A stretch of 64,000 nucleotides of DNA from Thalassomonas sp. RHCl1 (GTDB taxonomy: Bacteria > Pseudomonadota > Gammaproteobacteria > Enterobacterales > Alteromonadaceae), in NCBI RefSeq assembly GCF_947387555.1, contig NZ_CANDNZ010000010.1, positions 1-64,000 of the forward strand, given 5' to 3'. Below, in pieces: positions 38,612 to 48,211 of this stretch. A program made the translations under genes and the position numbers. Under the pieces are notes generated by a model. That model made no database searches. It was not told where the DNA came from and saw only the letters and a program-made list of their open reading frames with translations. Position 1 is the stretch's first letter. Every line of letters begins with the position of its first letter.

Positions 38612-40633
38612 TTACACTTTAAAGGCATCCACCGAAGCATCGAGTTTCTCGGCCAAATCTGCCACTTGCTTGATATAATCCTGGGTAGAGGAAGACTTAT
38701 CGCTGCTTTGCTGGCTATATTCCACCACATCACCTATGCTGCTGTTGATATTGTTGCTGAGATCATTTTGCAGGGTCGCCGACTGGGCAATTTCGCTGCT
38801 CATGCTATGCATTTCAGCAATGGCTTCGGTGATCATCACCAAAGTATTAAGTAACTGGTCGGTATGCTGCTGGCATTTGTTGGCTTCATCCTTACCATTG
38901 GCAATATCTGCCACCGCGCTGGCGGTTTTCTTTTGCAGCGACTGGATCATGGTATCGATTTCTCCCGCCGATTCCTGGGTGCGGCTGGCCAGCATACGCA
39001 CTTCATCGGCAACCACGGCAAAACCCCGTCCGGCTTCTCCGGCGCGCGCCGCTTCTATCGCGGCATTTAATGCCAGTAAATTGGTTTGATCGGAAATACT
39101 GCGAATAGTCTCCAGTATGCTGCTGATGTTGGTGGACTCCTGCTGCAGCACCAGCATCACTTCTGAGGTCAGATCCAGGGTATTGACCAAAGTGCCCATA
39201 TGCTCGTTGGTGGTATTGGCGATGCCTTTAAGTTCATCACTTTGCTGCAGGGCGCTATCCATTTTCTGCTCGGCGTTATTGGCTTTTGCCAGAATATCGT
39301 CGGCGCTTAATCCCAGCTCATCGGTCACCGAAGTAACCTCTACCACGGTCTCTTTTTGTCTGAGCAAGGTCCGGGTAACGTCTTCCACTTCTTTGCTGCT
39401 TTGCTCGGCGGCGCTATTTAATACCCGGGTATTGTCTCCGATATCGGCGATAAGTTTACGCAGGTCCGCCACCACCCGGTTGACATTTTTTGATAACTCG
39501 CCAAATTCATCATCCGAGCGCACCTTAAGTTGTCGCGACAAATCCCCCTGGGCAATATAGGACAACACCCGGTTTATCCCCCGTAGCGGCCCTATCATAG
39601 CGCGCACCGTGGCATAAGCGATTGCCACCCCGATCACAAACAATAACACCAGGATCCACAGGGTAATATTTTGTCCGGTTTCAACATTATCAAACACCGC
39701 CAGCTGCAACTGACTCAGGTTTTTATCCACCGAGGCTAACAGGGCATCTATCGCCTGAACCGCCTGCTCTATTTCCTGCTCCGATTGCACCAGTGCCTGA
39801 TTAAGCGAGGCGATTTGCTCCAGCTGACGAACTTTGAGCTCAAACAGGTTATTATCCCCGGTCAGTTTTTCTTTCGAACTGTTGAACTCCTCAACAAACT
39901 GTTCAATTAAGCCGCCGGTATCATATTCTTCGCCAAGACGAACCAAAAAAACCAGTTGCTGGGTGATATTGCCGATCGCAATCTGTATGGTTTCTTCCGC
40001 CTCGGTAACTTCTTCGCCATTTTCCAGTGAGATAATAAGCTTAGTCGCTTCGGTAAGGTTGATGGTATAACCTTCCGTTTGTCCCGCAGCGCCGATAATT
40101 CGGTCGATCTGCTGTTGTTTCTCCTCGTCTTCCAGGTAAGACAAATCCACCAGCAAGGCACTGGCTTCATTTAAATGGTTATCTAAAACCCTTTGCTGGT
40201 TCATCAGCTCCATGGTGAGGTTAAGCTCACCTTCTCGGGCGGAAAACATCTTGGCAACGGAATCGGTATAACTTTGATAATAAGTGTTAAAGCCCTGTAA
40301 GAATTTTTTGTTTTTCGCCTCAGATAACATCCCGGTCAAAGGTTTGTACTGCTCCCCCAGGCGCTTGCCCTCTGATTCAAAGCGGGCCTTGAGCTTGCTT
40401 AACTCTTCGGTGGTTAAGGTAGTGGCGATTAATGCTGATAACTTGGCCTGCTTTAATAACTGGATTTGCATGGCATTGCTGTGCCCTAAAACCGGGATCG
40501 CAACCTCATCCACCTGGTGGGTGGAGTCACCGATTTCGGTTAGAATGCCAATCGAGCTGATGCTGGAAACTAACAAAGAAATTAAAATAAAGGTAAAACC
40601 AAGTATTACTTTATGGGCCACTTTGAGGATCAT
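38612..40633 (-). CDS. Methyl-accepting chemotaxis protein
   Basis: A 673-aa transmembrane receptor. The first TM helix is at about 9-31, followed by a long helical periplasmic sensor of about 290 residues and a second TM helix near 325-347. A HAMP domain ([21 protein letters not shown] region) and a cytoplasmic signalling domain follow. The hairpin tip reads [20 protein letters not shown] with [12 protein letters not shown] after it, the CheA/CheW contact. No C-terminal CheR-tethering NWETF pentapeptide is seen. The ligand is unknown. A flagellar or pilus-based response is equally possible. Confidence 0.92.
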   Translation of the reverse strand: MILKVAHKVILGFTFILISLLVSSISSIGILTEIGDSTHQVDEVAIPVLGHSNAMQIQLLKQAKLSALIATTLTTEELSKLKARFESEGKRLGEQYKPLTGMLSEAKNKKFLQGFNTYYQSYTDSVAKMFSAREGELNLTMELMNQQRVLDNHLNEASALLVDLSYLEDEEKQQQIDRIIGAAGQTEGYTINLTEATKLIISLENGEEVTEAEETIQIAIGNITQQLVFLVRLGEEYDTGGLIEQFVEEFNSSKEKLTGDNNLFELKVRQLEQIASLNQALVQSEQEIEQAVQAIDALLASVDKNLSQLQLAVFDNVETGQNITLWILVLLFVIGVAIAYATVRAMIGPLRGINRVLSYIAQGDLSRQLKVRSDDEFGELSKNVNRVVADLRKLIADIGDNTRVLNSAAEQSSKEVEDVTRTLLRQKETVVEVTSVTDELGLSADDILAKANNAEQKMDSALQQSDELKGIANTTNEHMGTLVNTLDLTSEVMLVLQQESTNISSILETIRSISDQTNLLALNAAIEAARAGEAGRGFAVVADEVRMLASRTQESAGEIDTMIQSLQKKTASAVADIANGKDEANKCQQHTDQLLNTLVMITEAIAEMHSMSSEIAQSATLQNDLSNNINSSIGDVVEYSQQSSDKSSSTQDYIKQVADLAEKLDASVDAFKV

Positions 40634-41103
40634 AATACCGTCTGCCTGCTTAAACGTCCGACCAGTTAACTCATGATATTCAAATTAGCTGTTGATTGAC
40701 AAGATAAAAATTGTTATCCAAACAAATAGTTCATGGGTGAAATTCAGCTAAAACGAATGAAATCAAGCCCTGCATGCTGATGGACCAATACGGATAAAAC
40801 TTCACCTCCCTGAGTAAAGCTTCTTATTTGCTCGTAATTAACTATAGAACACACATTACGAAACATATCGTAACAAAAAACAGCCCTGGCAATAGCAAGC
40901 CGATCCAGCTGTCGACAACTCGAAAATTTCACCATAAAAATCAACAACAAACATAAAGGCAAGCAACAAATATCTATACCGCTGTCGAGTTTTTGCCGGA
41001 AGCGGCTCCACATCTGGCTGAAATATGACCCCTGCGTGCTTGCCAGTTTCCGTTAACTTATGATAATTCTAACTTTCTCTCATAAATCACCCCGGGAAAT
41101 AAC
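40634..41103. other. Intergenic region between the chemotaxis receptor and the TonB receptor
   Basis: About 470 bp that must hold the divergent promoters. I looked for a Fur box before the TonB receptor gene and saw no convincing one. A 89-codon frame on the minus strand has no family resemblance or ribosome-binding site and is not called. Confidence 0.45.
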
Positions 41104-43686
41104 ATGTTTTATAAAAAGAAAAACAGCCTGGCCCAGGCCATAGTCGGCGATAATCAGGCGACTAGTGCCAGCTACGCCGCCATCGGCTCCCTTGCTTTAG
41201 TTTTGGCTGCAGGCGCTTTCACCAGTACTTCGGCCCTGGCCGCCCAGGAGCAGGCAGAAGCAGATGTCGAACGCATTATCGTCACCGGTACCCGTCGTAA
41301 TGACCGTACCATTTCCGAAAGCACGGTGCCGATTGATGTCATCAATATTGAAGACATGGCCACCACGGGCCAGCTGGAAGTGAGCCAGGTATTAAGTTCC
41401 CTGATCCCCAGCTTTAACTACCCCCATGCCGCCGTAGCCGACGGCACCGACCATGCCCGCCCCGCCGTACTTCGCGGCCTGGCGCCGGACCATACCCTGG
41501 TGCTGGTTAACGGTAAACGCCGCCACAGCTCGGCACTGCTTAATTTAAACGGCACCGTCGGCCGCGGCTCTACCGCGGTGGATTTAAACACCATCCCGAC
41601 CTCGGCAATTAAAAGCATAGAAATCCTGCGTGACGGCGCCGCGGCGCAATATGGCTCAGACGCCATCGCCGGGGTGATCAATATTATTTTAAAAGACCAG
41701 GAAGGCGGCAGCATCAGCGCCACCTACGGCCAGTATGAAACCGAAATGGCCGGTTCGCCGAAGTTAACCGGCATGGGCACCACACTTGATGAAGACGGCA
41801 GAACCATCCTGGATCCCGTCACAGATGGCGATCGCAGCCGCAGTGACGGCGGCATTACCACAATTGCCGGCGACTGGGGTACTAGCTTAGGCAATGAGGG
41901 GTTTATTCATCTGGCCTTTGAAACCCGCAACCGCCAGGGCACCGACCGCTCAGGCTTTGATCCCCGCGAACAATATGCCCGGGATGAAAATGACCAGCTG
42001 GATCCGCGGGAATTCACCTTTGACCGTTACAACCACAAATTCGGCAAGGCAGATATTGACGACCTGGCACTGTTTTATAACTTTGGCTGGTACCTCAATG
42101 AGCAAACCGAACTCTATTCTTTCGGTTCTTACGGTAAACGCGACGGCCTCTCCGGCGGTTTTTACCGTCGCGCCAACGACAGCCGCAACGTAGCAGAAAT
42201 CTACCCCGACGGTTTCCTGCCCCATATAGCCACTGAGGTTAAAGATCACTCGCTGGCTCTGGGGGTGCGCGGGGAATACAATGACTGGGACTGGGATCTG
42301 AGCAGCAATTACGGCAAAAATGATTTTAGCTTCGGTGTCGAAAACAGTCTCAATACCTCCATGGGAGTTGACAGCCCGACAGAATTTGATAACGGCAGCC
42401 TGGTTTACGAGCAAACCCTGGTCAATTTCAGCGCCAACAACAGCTTTGACTTTGGCCTGCCCAACGATGTTTTTGTTGCCCTGGGGGCGGAATACCGCCA
42501 TGAAAACTACCAGATAAAAGCCGGTGAAGAAGCCTCTTATATTACCGTGTTAGATGAAAACGGCGATCCGGTTGGCCCGGGCGGCGCCCAGGTACTGGCC
42601 GGATTCGCACCAGAGAGTGAAGTGGACCGCAGCCGCCATAATGTCGCCCTGTTTGTCGAGTTTGATACCGATCTCACCGATAACTTCAATACGTCCTACG
42701 CCGCCCGCTATGAAGACTACAGCGATTTTGGTTCATCCTTTAACCATAAGCTCGCCGCCCGTTATGAAGTCAGTGATGCCCTGGCATTTCGCGGTGCGAT
42801 CAGCACAGGCTTTAAAGCCCCGTCATTAGCCCAGACCAGCTATAAATCTGTCGCCACGGTTTTTGAAAACGGCGTGCCCAATGAAGTCGGTATTTTCCCG
42901 GTTGACCATAATGCAGCCCGGGCGCTGGGCGCCGAGCAGTTAGAAGCGGAGGAGTCGGTCAATGCCACACTAGGTTTTGTCTATCAGCTGGACAACTTCA
43001 ACTTAACCGTAGATGCCTACCGCATCACCATAGATGACCGCATCGTATTATCGGAAAACCTCAGCGGTGATGCCGTCGAAGCCATCTTAATCGCCGCCGG
43101 TGAACTCAACACCCAGCGCGCCCGCTTCTTTACCAATGCCATAGACACCACCACTAAAGGTATAGATATAGTCGCCACCTATGATCTTGATCTGAATAAC
43201 TATGGTGCATTGGCCTTAAGTGCCGCTTTGAACTTCAACGACACCGAAGTCACTCACCTTAAAGCAAACCCGGAAGAGTTGAACTCGCTGGGGGATGATT
43301 ATGTGCTGTTTTCCGACCGGGAAATCGCCCGCTTTGAAAAAGGCACACCAAAGGATAAATATAACCTGGCCGCCACCTGGACAATGGATGACTTAACCGC
43401 CACTTTACGCGCCACCCGTTACGGTGAAGTTACCGACGCTTCCAGCGATCCGGACAACCATGAAGTCTTAGCTGCCAAATGGATCACGGATCTGGATGTC
43501 AGTTATCAGCTCACCGATGACTTGCAACTGGCGGTCGGGGCCAACAACCTGTTTGACCAGTATCCGCAGGATACCGTCAGCAATATCGGCAGCACTACCT
43601 TTAACCAGATATTCCCTTATTCGGGCTTCTCTGCTTATGGTATCGACGGCCGCTTTATCTACGGCCGGGTCAGTTATAGCTTTTAG
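41104..43686 (+). CDS. TonB-dependent receptor
   Basis: An 860-aa outer-membrane transporter. An extended signal region (hydrophobic part about 27-46, cleavage near ALAAQ) leads to a TonB box-like segment VERIIVTGTR (about 55-64). The plug domain (about 70-190) has VLVNGKRRHSSALLN and YGSDAIAGVINI. A 22-strand beta-barrel follows and ends in an aromatic residue (GRVSYSF), as needed for BAM recognition. The substrate is not evident: it could be a siderophore, peptide or glycan. The neighbouring DUF885 peptidase suggests peptide uptake, but this is only context. Confidence 0.92.
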   Translation: MFYKKKNSLAQAIVGDNQATSASYAAIGSLALVLAAGAFTSTSALAAQEQAEADVERIIVTGTRRNDRTISESTVPIDVINIEDMATTGQLEVSQVLSSLIPSFNYPHAAVADGTDHARPAVLRGLAPDHTLVLVNGKRRHSSALLNLNGTVGRGSTAVDLNTIPTSAIKSIEILRDGAAAQYGSDAIAGVINIILKDQEGGSISATYGQYETEMAGSPKLTGMGTTLDEDGRTILDPVTDGDRSRSDGGITTIAGDWGTSLGNEGFIHLAFETRNRQGTDRSGFDPREQYARDENDQLDPREFTFDRYNHKFGKADIDDLALFYNFGWYLNEQTELYSFGSYGKRDGLSGGFYRRANDSRNVAEIYPDGFLPHIATEVKDHSLALGVRGEYNDWDWDLSSNYGKNDFSFGVENSLNTSMGVDSPTEFDNGSLVYEQTLVNFSANNSFDFGLPNDVFVALGAEYRHENYQIKAGEEASYITVLDENGDPVGPGGAQVLAGFAPESEVDRSRHNVALFVEFDTDLTDNFNTSYAARYEDYSDFGSSFNHKLAARYEVSDALAFRGAISTGFKAPSLAQTSYKSVATVFENGVPNEVGIFPVDHNAARALGAEQLEAEESVNATLGFVYQLDNFNLTVDAYRITIDDRIVLSENLSGDAVEAILIAAGELNTQRARFFTNAIDTTTKGIDIVATYDLDLNNYGALALSAALNFNDTEVTHLKANPEELNSLGDDYVLFSDREIARFEKGTPKDKYNLAATWTMDDLTATLRATRYGEVTDASSDPDNHEVLAAKWITDLDVSYQLTDDLQLAVGANNLFDQYPQDTVSNIGSTTFNQIFPYSGFSAYGIDGRFIYGRVSYSF

Positions 43687-43958
43687 TCATAGCGAAAGTT
43701 AAGCATCGGTTTTCCCCGGCGCCGACAATTCATGTGCCGCCATTAGCCCAGTCTGAGTACAGCTGATGGCCGGCACATTAACTATTACAGCAAACGGTTC
43801 TCCCTGCTTCACAGCTCCTGAAACATTAAGAAACACCTTTTCCTGCAAAATCTCCCTCCTGCAGCCCTGATAACATTGAAAAAGCCTGCCAATTCAAGGC
43901 ACACTGAGTCAGATAATCAAGACTAAAATAACAATGAAAAATTTTACCGGGGAACATC
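43687..43958. other. Intergenic region with an imperfect inverted repeat
   Basis: About 270 bp. An imperfect inverted repeat spans 43733-43777 (tgtgccgccat ... atggccggcaca) but has no T run, so it is not called a terminator. No gene seen. Confidence 0.4.
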
Positions 43959-45818
43959 ATGTCTTTTAACAAATCTTTGCTCGCCTTAGCACTCTCTGCA
44001 GGCATACTCAGCGGCTGTTCAGTTGACAGCACCAGCCAGACAAAAGCCACAGCAAGCGTCACCCAAAACACACAAGATATAGCGGAAAAACTCAGCGAAT
44101 CGGAAAAAGCCAACAAGCTATTCGATGCTATCTTTATGGAAGAGGTCAACCGCAACCCCTTATATCAAACCTACATTGGCTTAAAAACCAATTATGATAA
44201 ATGGCATGATTTATCCGAAGAAAATGCCTATAAAGAGCTGGAATTTGCCAAGAAGGATTTAGCGCGCATCCGGGCCCTGGATACCGACAAACTCGATGCC
44301 CAAACCAGGCTCAACTACCAGTTGCTTGAGCAAGAGTTAAAAGACGATATCAGTGATTTTAAATGGCGCCACCACAACTACCCGGTGAACCAGATGCACG
44401 GTATCCATGCCCAGCTGCCCGCCATCATGATTAATATGCACAGCATAGACAACACCCAGCAGGCCCGGGATTATATCAGCCGCCTGCACGGCACCGAAAA
44501 ACTGTTGAAGCAGTTAGTGGAACAACTGCGCATCCGCGAGCATAAAGGCATCATTCCGCCGAAATTTGTTTTTGCCCATGTTATCCGCGATTCAAAAAAC
44601 CTGTTAACCGGCGCACCGTTTGACAACAGCGCCCCGAGCACTTTACTGAATGATTTTACCGGTAAAGTCAACAAACTCGATATCAGCGAGCAAGAGAAAA
44701 GCGCACTTATCAAAGACGCCAACAACGCCCTGCTGACCAGCTACCAGTCAGGCTACCAGGCCTTGATCGATTACCTGGTCAAGCTCGAATCCAAGGCCGA
44801 TACCCGGGACGGCGCCTGGAAACTGCCCGACGGCGAAGCCTTTTATAACCGCGCCCTGCAAAATACTACCACCACAGATCTCAGTGCCAGTGAAATCCAC
44901 CAGATAGGTTTAAGCGAGGTCAAACGCATTCACCAGGAAATGTCGGTGATCATGAAAAAAGTCGGCTTTAAAGGCACACTCAATGAGTTTTTTGACTTTA
45001 TGCGCCACGACCCGCAATTTTATTATGCCAATGATGAAGCAGGCCGCAGCCGCTACCTCAAAGAAGCCACTGAAATTATCGACAACATGAAGACCGAGCT
45101 GGATAAGTTGTTTATCAAGTTACCCAAAGCCGACTTAGTAGTGAAAAAGGTCGAAGCCTTCAGGGAAAAATCCGCCGGCAAAGCCTTTTATCAGCAACCG
45201 GCACCGGACGGCTCCCGCCCGGGTTATTATTATGCCAACCTGTACGACATGGCGGCAATGCCGGTTTATCAGATGGAAGCCCTGGCTTTTCACGAGGGCA
45301 TCCCAGGACACCATATGCAAAATGCCTTAAAACTCGAACAGGAAGATGTGCCGATGTTTCGTAAATTCGGCGACTACACTGCCTATGGCGAAGGCTGGGG
45401 CCTGTATTCGGAATATCTGCCTAAGGAAATCGGCTTCTACCAGGATCCCTATTCGGACTTTGGCCGTTTAGCCATGGAATTATGGCGCGCCTGCCGCCTG
45501 GTGGTAGACACCGGCATCCACGAGAAAAAATGGACCCGGGCCCAGGGCATAGAATATTACGCCAGCAACACCCCCAACGCCCAATCCGATGTGATAAAAA
45601 TGGTGGAACGCCATGTGGTCATGCCGTCTCAGGCCACCGCCTATAAGATCGGCATGTTAAAAATCCTCGAGCTAAGGGAAAAAGCCAAACAGGCCTTAGG
45701 CAACAAGTTCGATATCCGGGAATTTCATGACGTGGTATTAAGCCGGGGAGAGCTGCCGCTTAACGTCCTTGAAACTATGATAGATAACTACATCAGCGAG
45801 AGACAAGCTAAAGCCTAG
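43959..45818 (+). CDS. DUF885 family lipoprotein (M32-like metallopeptidase)
   Basis: A 619-aa predicted lipoprotein: lipobox ILSGC, Cys20, Ser at +2. DUF885 proteins are a large family of predicted zinc carboxypeptidase-like enzymes. The probable metal site is HEGIPGHH (His445 to His452) in the C-terminal half, followed by EGWGLYSEYL. GGGGA precedes the ATG. Its 3' untranslated region holds a heptamer repeat array before the terminator. The role in peptide breakdown is inferred from the family; substrates are unknown. Confidence 0.88.
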   Translation: MSFNKSLLALALSAGILSGCSVDSTSQTKATASVTQNTQDIAEKLSESEKANKLFDAIFMEEVNRNPLYQTYIGLKTNYDKWHDLSEENAYKELEFAKKDLARIRALDTDKLDAQTRLNYQLLEQELKDDISDFKWRHHNYPVNQMHGIHAQLPAIMINMHSIDNTQQARDYISRLHGTEKLLKQLVEQLRIREHKGIIPPKFVFAHVIRDSKNLLTGAPFDNSAPSTLLNDFTGKVNKLDISEQEKSALIKDANNALLTSYQSGYQALIDYLVKLESKADTRDGAWKLPDGEAFYNRALQNTTTTDLSASEIHQIGLSEVKRIHQEMSVIMKKVGFKGTLNEFFDFMRHDPQFYYANDEAGRSRYLKEATEIIDNMKTELDKLFIKLPKADLVVKKVEAFREKSAGKAFYQQPAPDGSRPGYYYANLYDMAAMPVYQMEALAFHEGIPGHHMQNALKLEQEDVPMFRKFGDYTAYGEGWGLYSEYLPKEIGFYQDPYSDFGRLAMELWRACRLVVDTGIHEKKWTRAQGIEYYASNTPNAQSDVIKMVERHVVMPSQATAYKIGMLKILELREKAKQALGNKFDIREFHDVVLSRGELPLNVLETMIDNYISERQAKA

Positions 45819-45845
45819 CACTTACGATAACCGCCAGACCTGTTT

Positions 45846-45900
45846 GTTAAAGGTTAAAGGTTAAAGGTTAAAGGTTAAAGGTTAAAGGTTAAAGGTTAAC
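45846..45900 (+). repeat. Heptanucleotide tandem repeat GTTAAAG x7
   Basis: Seven perfect head-to-tail copies of GTTAAAG (45846-45894) followed by a partial copy GTTAAC. The array begins 27 bp after the DUF885 stop codon and ends 3 bp before the terminator stem, so it is transcribed as 3' untranslated sequence. Confidence 0.97.
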
Positions 45901-45903
45901 GAT

Positions 45904-45933
45904 AAAGCCCTGATCAAGTATCAGGGCTTTTTT
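45904..45933 (+). terminator. Terminator of the DUF885 gene
   Basis: An 11-bp stem (aaagccctgat / atcagggcttt) with a CAAGT loop and a T run. Confidence 0.93.
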
Positions 45934-46022
45934 AAACCCAACAAATACGAAGGACAACGTAAACAAACAATAATCAAATCAACAAAAAACAATTTCTAAC
46001 ATTTTCATCACAAAAACAACAC

Positions 46023-46060
46023 AAATGTAACTAGTAACAAAAATGTAACACGGGTAAAAT
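46023..46060 (+). promoter_or_regulatory. Direct repeats and -10 element before the LTA-synthase-like gene
   Basis: AAATGTAAC occurs at 46023-46031 and again at 46041-46049, 18 bp apart. A -10-like TAAAAT lies at 46055-46060 with a poor -35. This layout suits activation by an OmpR-family response regulator (inference). Confidence 0.35.
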
Positions 46061-46087
46061 CCCCAGCTTTTCTCGGAGGTTATCCTA

Positions 46088-48082
46088 TTGTCCACAATTA
46101 AATGTAAATGGGCTGTTTTTTGTGATGAAACTACGAAACTCGCCGTAACTTGGTTGCTTGCCGTTACTATGCTGATGGCTTTTCGACTCTTCTTTATTGA
46201 TTATTTTGGTAACCAGTTAAGCGGCTCGACCAGCCTCTCAGATATTTTTACCGCATTAATGACCGGCTTTAAATTTGACTCAGCCATGAGCGGTGTATTT
46301 TTGGTGCTGCCTTTTTTAACTATGGCCTTGTTATTACCCCTACGATATTTCAAAACTATAGCGGTAATACGCTGCAGTTTTTCAACCCTGTTCTTTGTCG
46401 TTAATTTATTATTATGTGTGATCACCATCACCTATTTTCAGGAATATAACGAGCAATTTAACCATTTCGTGATCGAAGCCCTGTACGATGACCAGTCGGC
46501 GATAGCTTCTACTATCATAGGACAATACAACCCTTCCATCAGCCTGCTGATTTATTTTGCCTGGCTAACGATATCGTTGTTTTTATTGCGTTATATCCAC
46601 AAAAATATCAGCGCGCCAAACTTTATCAAACAGATGCACAACCCCGGCTTAAAAATAGGCTTAGCCCTGCTGGCTTTTATTTTGCTGGCTGTGGCCACCC
46701 GGGGCTCCCTCAGTACCCGCCCGGCAATGCGAAAATGGGCGGAAGTGACCCCGGATACCTTCTTAAATAAAACCATCATTACCCCGGCTCGCTCACTGGT
46801 GTATGCACTCAAGGACTACCGGGCCCTGCAGCAGCAGGGGAACAACAACCCTTTCACCGGCGAACAAGACATCTTAACCGTAGCGCAGCAGACCTTTGGC
46901 GATCATGCCGGTTCCGGGCAGTTAACCGACTACCTGAAAAAACAGGCTGGTGGTGCGGTTATCGACACGCCCGAGCATATCTTTTTAGTGGTGATGGAAA
47001 GTTATGATGCCTGGCCGCTGCAGCAACAATATGCCCCCTTACACCTGACCGACCAGGTAAAGGCCTTAGGCAACAAAGGCCTGCATTTTAAGCACTTTCT
47101 GCCGGCATCGAGCAGCACCATGAATTCGTTATCGTCGATTTTATCCGGCATCCCCTTTACCGGCGTTAATGTCAGCCAGCGCGGCGCCGTAGGCGGTCCC
47201 AGCATCTCTTCTGTTTTTACCACCATGGAAAACCTGGGTTATCAAACCAACTTCTTTTATGGCGGCCTGGCTTCCTGGCAAAACATCGGCAATTATGTGA
47301 AAAACCAGGGAGTCGACAATGTCTATACCGCCGCCCATGCCGGCGGTAAAAGCAGCGCCGGTATCTGGGGTATAGACGATGATCAGTTGTTTGACTTAGT
47401 GCAGGAAAAAATCAGCAGGCAAAAGAAAAGTTTTAGCGTGATCATGACCACCACCTATCACGGTCCCTTTTCCATGGATGTCTTGGCACGCGGTTATCCC
47501 TACCAGGATAACCGCGACTACCCGGATGAAGTCAAAAAGCTCGATGACGGCTCCATAGACGCCAATACACTGGGCCATTTGTGGTTTGCCGATAAAGCGG
47601 TGGGAGACTTTGTCCGCCAGGCAGAAGAGAACTGGCCCAGTTCCCTCTTTGCCCTGACCGGTGATCACTACGGCCGCCGCTATTTCCATGCCAAGCCGAG
47701 CTTATATGAGATCTCCGCCGTGCCCTTTATTTTATATGGAAAAAATATCACCCCGGGGTTAATCGACACCCAGGTTGCCGGTAATCATTTAGATATGGTG
47801 CCCACCATGATAGAACTGATCGCTCCGAAAGGTTTTTCCTACTTTAGTTTTGGCGACGCCCTGCAGCACAAAACCGCAAATGATTTTACTTTTGCCAATC
47901 AGAAAATCATGAGTACACAGGAACTTTGGACAATTCCTAAAGGCGGGACGATCAAGCCGGAACAAAACACCAACAAAGATCAACAGCAATCCTTAAGTTT
48001 CGTGGTAGATAACTATGAAAACCTGATGGGACTGGCCTGGTATTACATTATGGAAGGAGCCCAGTTAATCAAGGGGAAGTAA
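46088..48082 (+). CDS. LTA synthase family membrane sulfatase-fold protein
   Basis: A 664-aa protein with about five N-terminal TM helices (to about residue 215), then a periplasmic alkaline-phosphatase/sulfatase-fold domain. Predicted metal and nucleophile sites: VVMESYDAWPL (Glu), ASSSTMNSLSSILSG (Thr nucleophile) and TGDHYGRRYF (Asp/His). This is the LtaS/OpgB architecture; in Gram-negative bacteria such enzymes transfer phosphoglycerol or phosphoethanolamine groups to glycans or lipids. TTG at 46088 is the start, because GGAGG lies 8 nt upstream and the nearby ATGs are out of frame. Substrate unknown. Confidence 0.85.
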   Translation: MSTIKCKWAVFCDETTKLAVTWLLAVTMLMAFRLFFIDYFGNQLSGSTSLSDIFTALMTGFKFDSAMSGVFLVLPFLTMALLLPLRYFKTIAVIRCSFSTLFFVVNLLLCVITITYFQEYNEQFNHFVIEALYDDQSAIASTIIGQYNPSISLLIYFAWLTISLFLLRYIHKNISAPNFIKQMHNPGLKIGLALLAFILLAVATRGSLSTRPAMRKWAEVTPDTFLNKTIITPARSLVYALKDYRALQQQGNNNPFTGEQDILTVAQQTFGDHAGSGQLTDYLKKQAGGAVIDTPEHIFLVVMESYDAWPLQQQYAPLHLTDQVKALGNKGLHFKHFLPASSSTMNSLSSILSGIPFTGVNVSQRGAVGGPSISSVFTTMENLGYQTNFFYGGLASWQNIGNYVKNQGVDNVYTAAHAGGKSSAGIWGIDDDQLFDLVQEKISRQKKSFSVIMTTTYHGPFSMDVLARGYPYQDNRDYPDEVKKLDDGSIDANTLGHLWFADKAVGDFVRQAEENWPSSLFALTGDHYGRRYFHAKPSLYEISAVPFILYGKNITPGLIDTQVAGNHLDMVPTMIELIAPKGFSYFSFGDALQHKTANDFTFANQKIMSTQELWTIPKGGTIKPEQNTNKDQQQSLSFVVDNYENLMGLAWYYIMEGAQLIKGK

Positions 48083-48114
48083 GGATAAGCCCTTCTCTTA
48101 AATACTTTCAAGCA

Positions 48115-48142
48115 ATAAAAAAGGCGGTGCAATAACCGCCTT
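48115..48142 (-). terminator. Terminator of the secreted-protein operon
   Basis: Minus-strand stem AAGGCGGT / ACCGCCTT with a 6-nt loop followed by a T run, about 70 bp after the stop codon of the 710-aa gene. On the plus strand it could weakly serve the LTA-synthase-like gene. Confidence 0.75.
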
Positions 48143-48211
48143 CCATCTATTTACCGGTTTTCTCTGGTCAAGTAGTGCTCACATTAAGAACAGCGTCAAG
48201 TCATTTCTACC

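Noticed and set aside
38548-38733. N-terminal extension of the DUF3010 gene
   Set aside because: It overlaps the chemotaxis receptor gene in another frame and reads as noise; the ATG at 38547 has a proper ribosome-binding site and gives the family N terminus.
40744-41013. 89-codon minus-strand frame in the intergenic region before the TonB receptor
   Set aside because: No ribosome-binding site, no family resemblance, and a composition unlike neighbouring genes.
40990-41103. Fur box before the TonB receptor gene
   Set aside because: Only a partial resemblance (TGATAATTCTAA-like), too weak to call.
43733-43777. Inverted repeat after the TonB receptor gene considered as a terminator
   Set aside because: The stem is imperfect and no T run follows.
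45846-45900. Heptamer array considered as a CRISPR-like or telomere-like element
   Set aside because: Units are 7 bp with no spacers and no cas genes are present; it is a simple sequence repeat.
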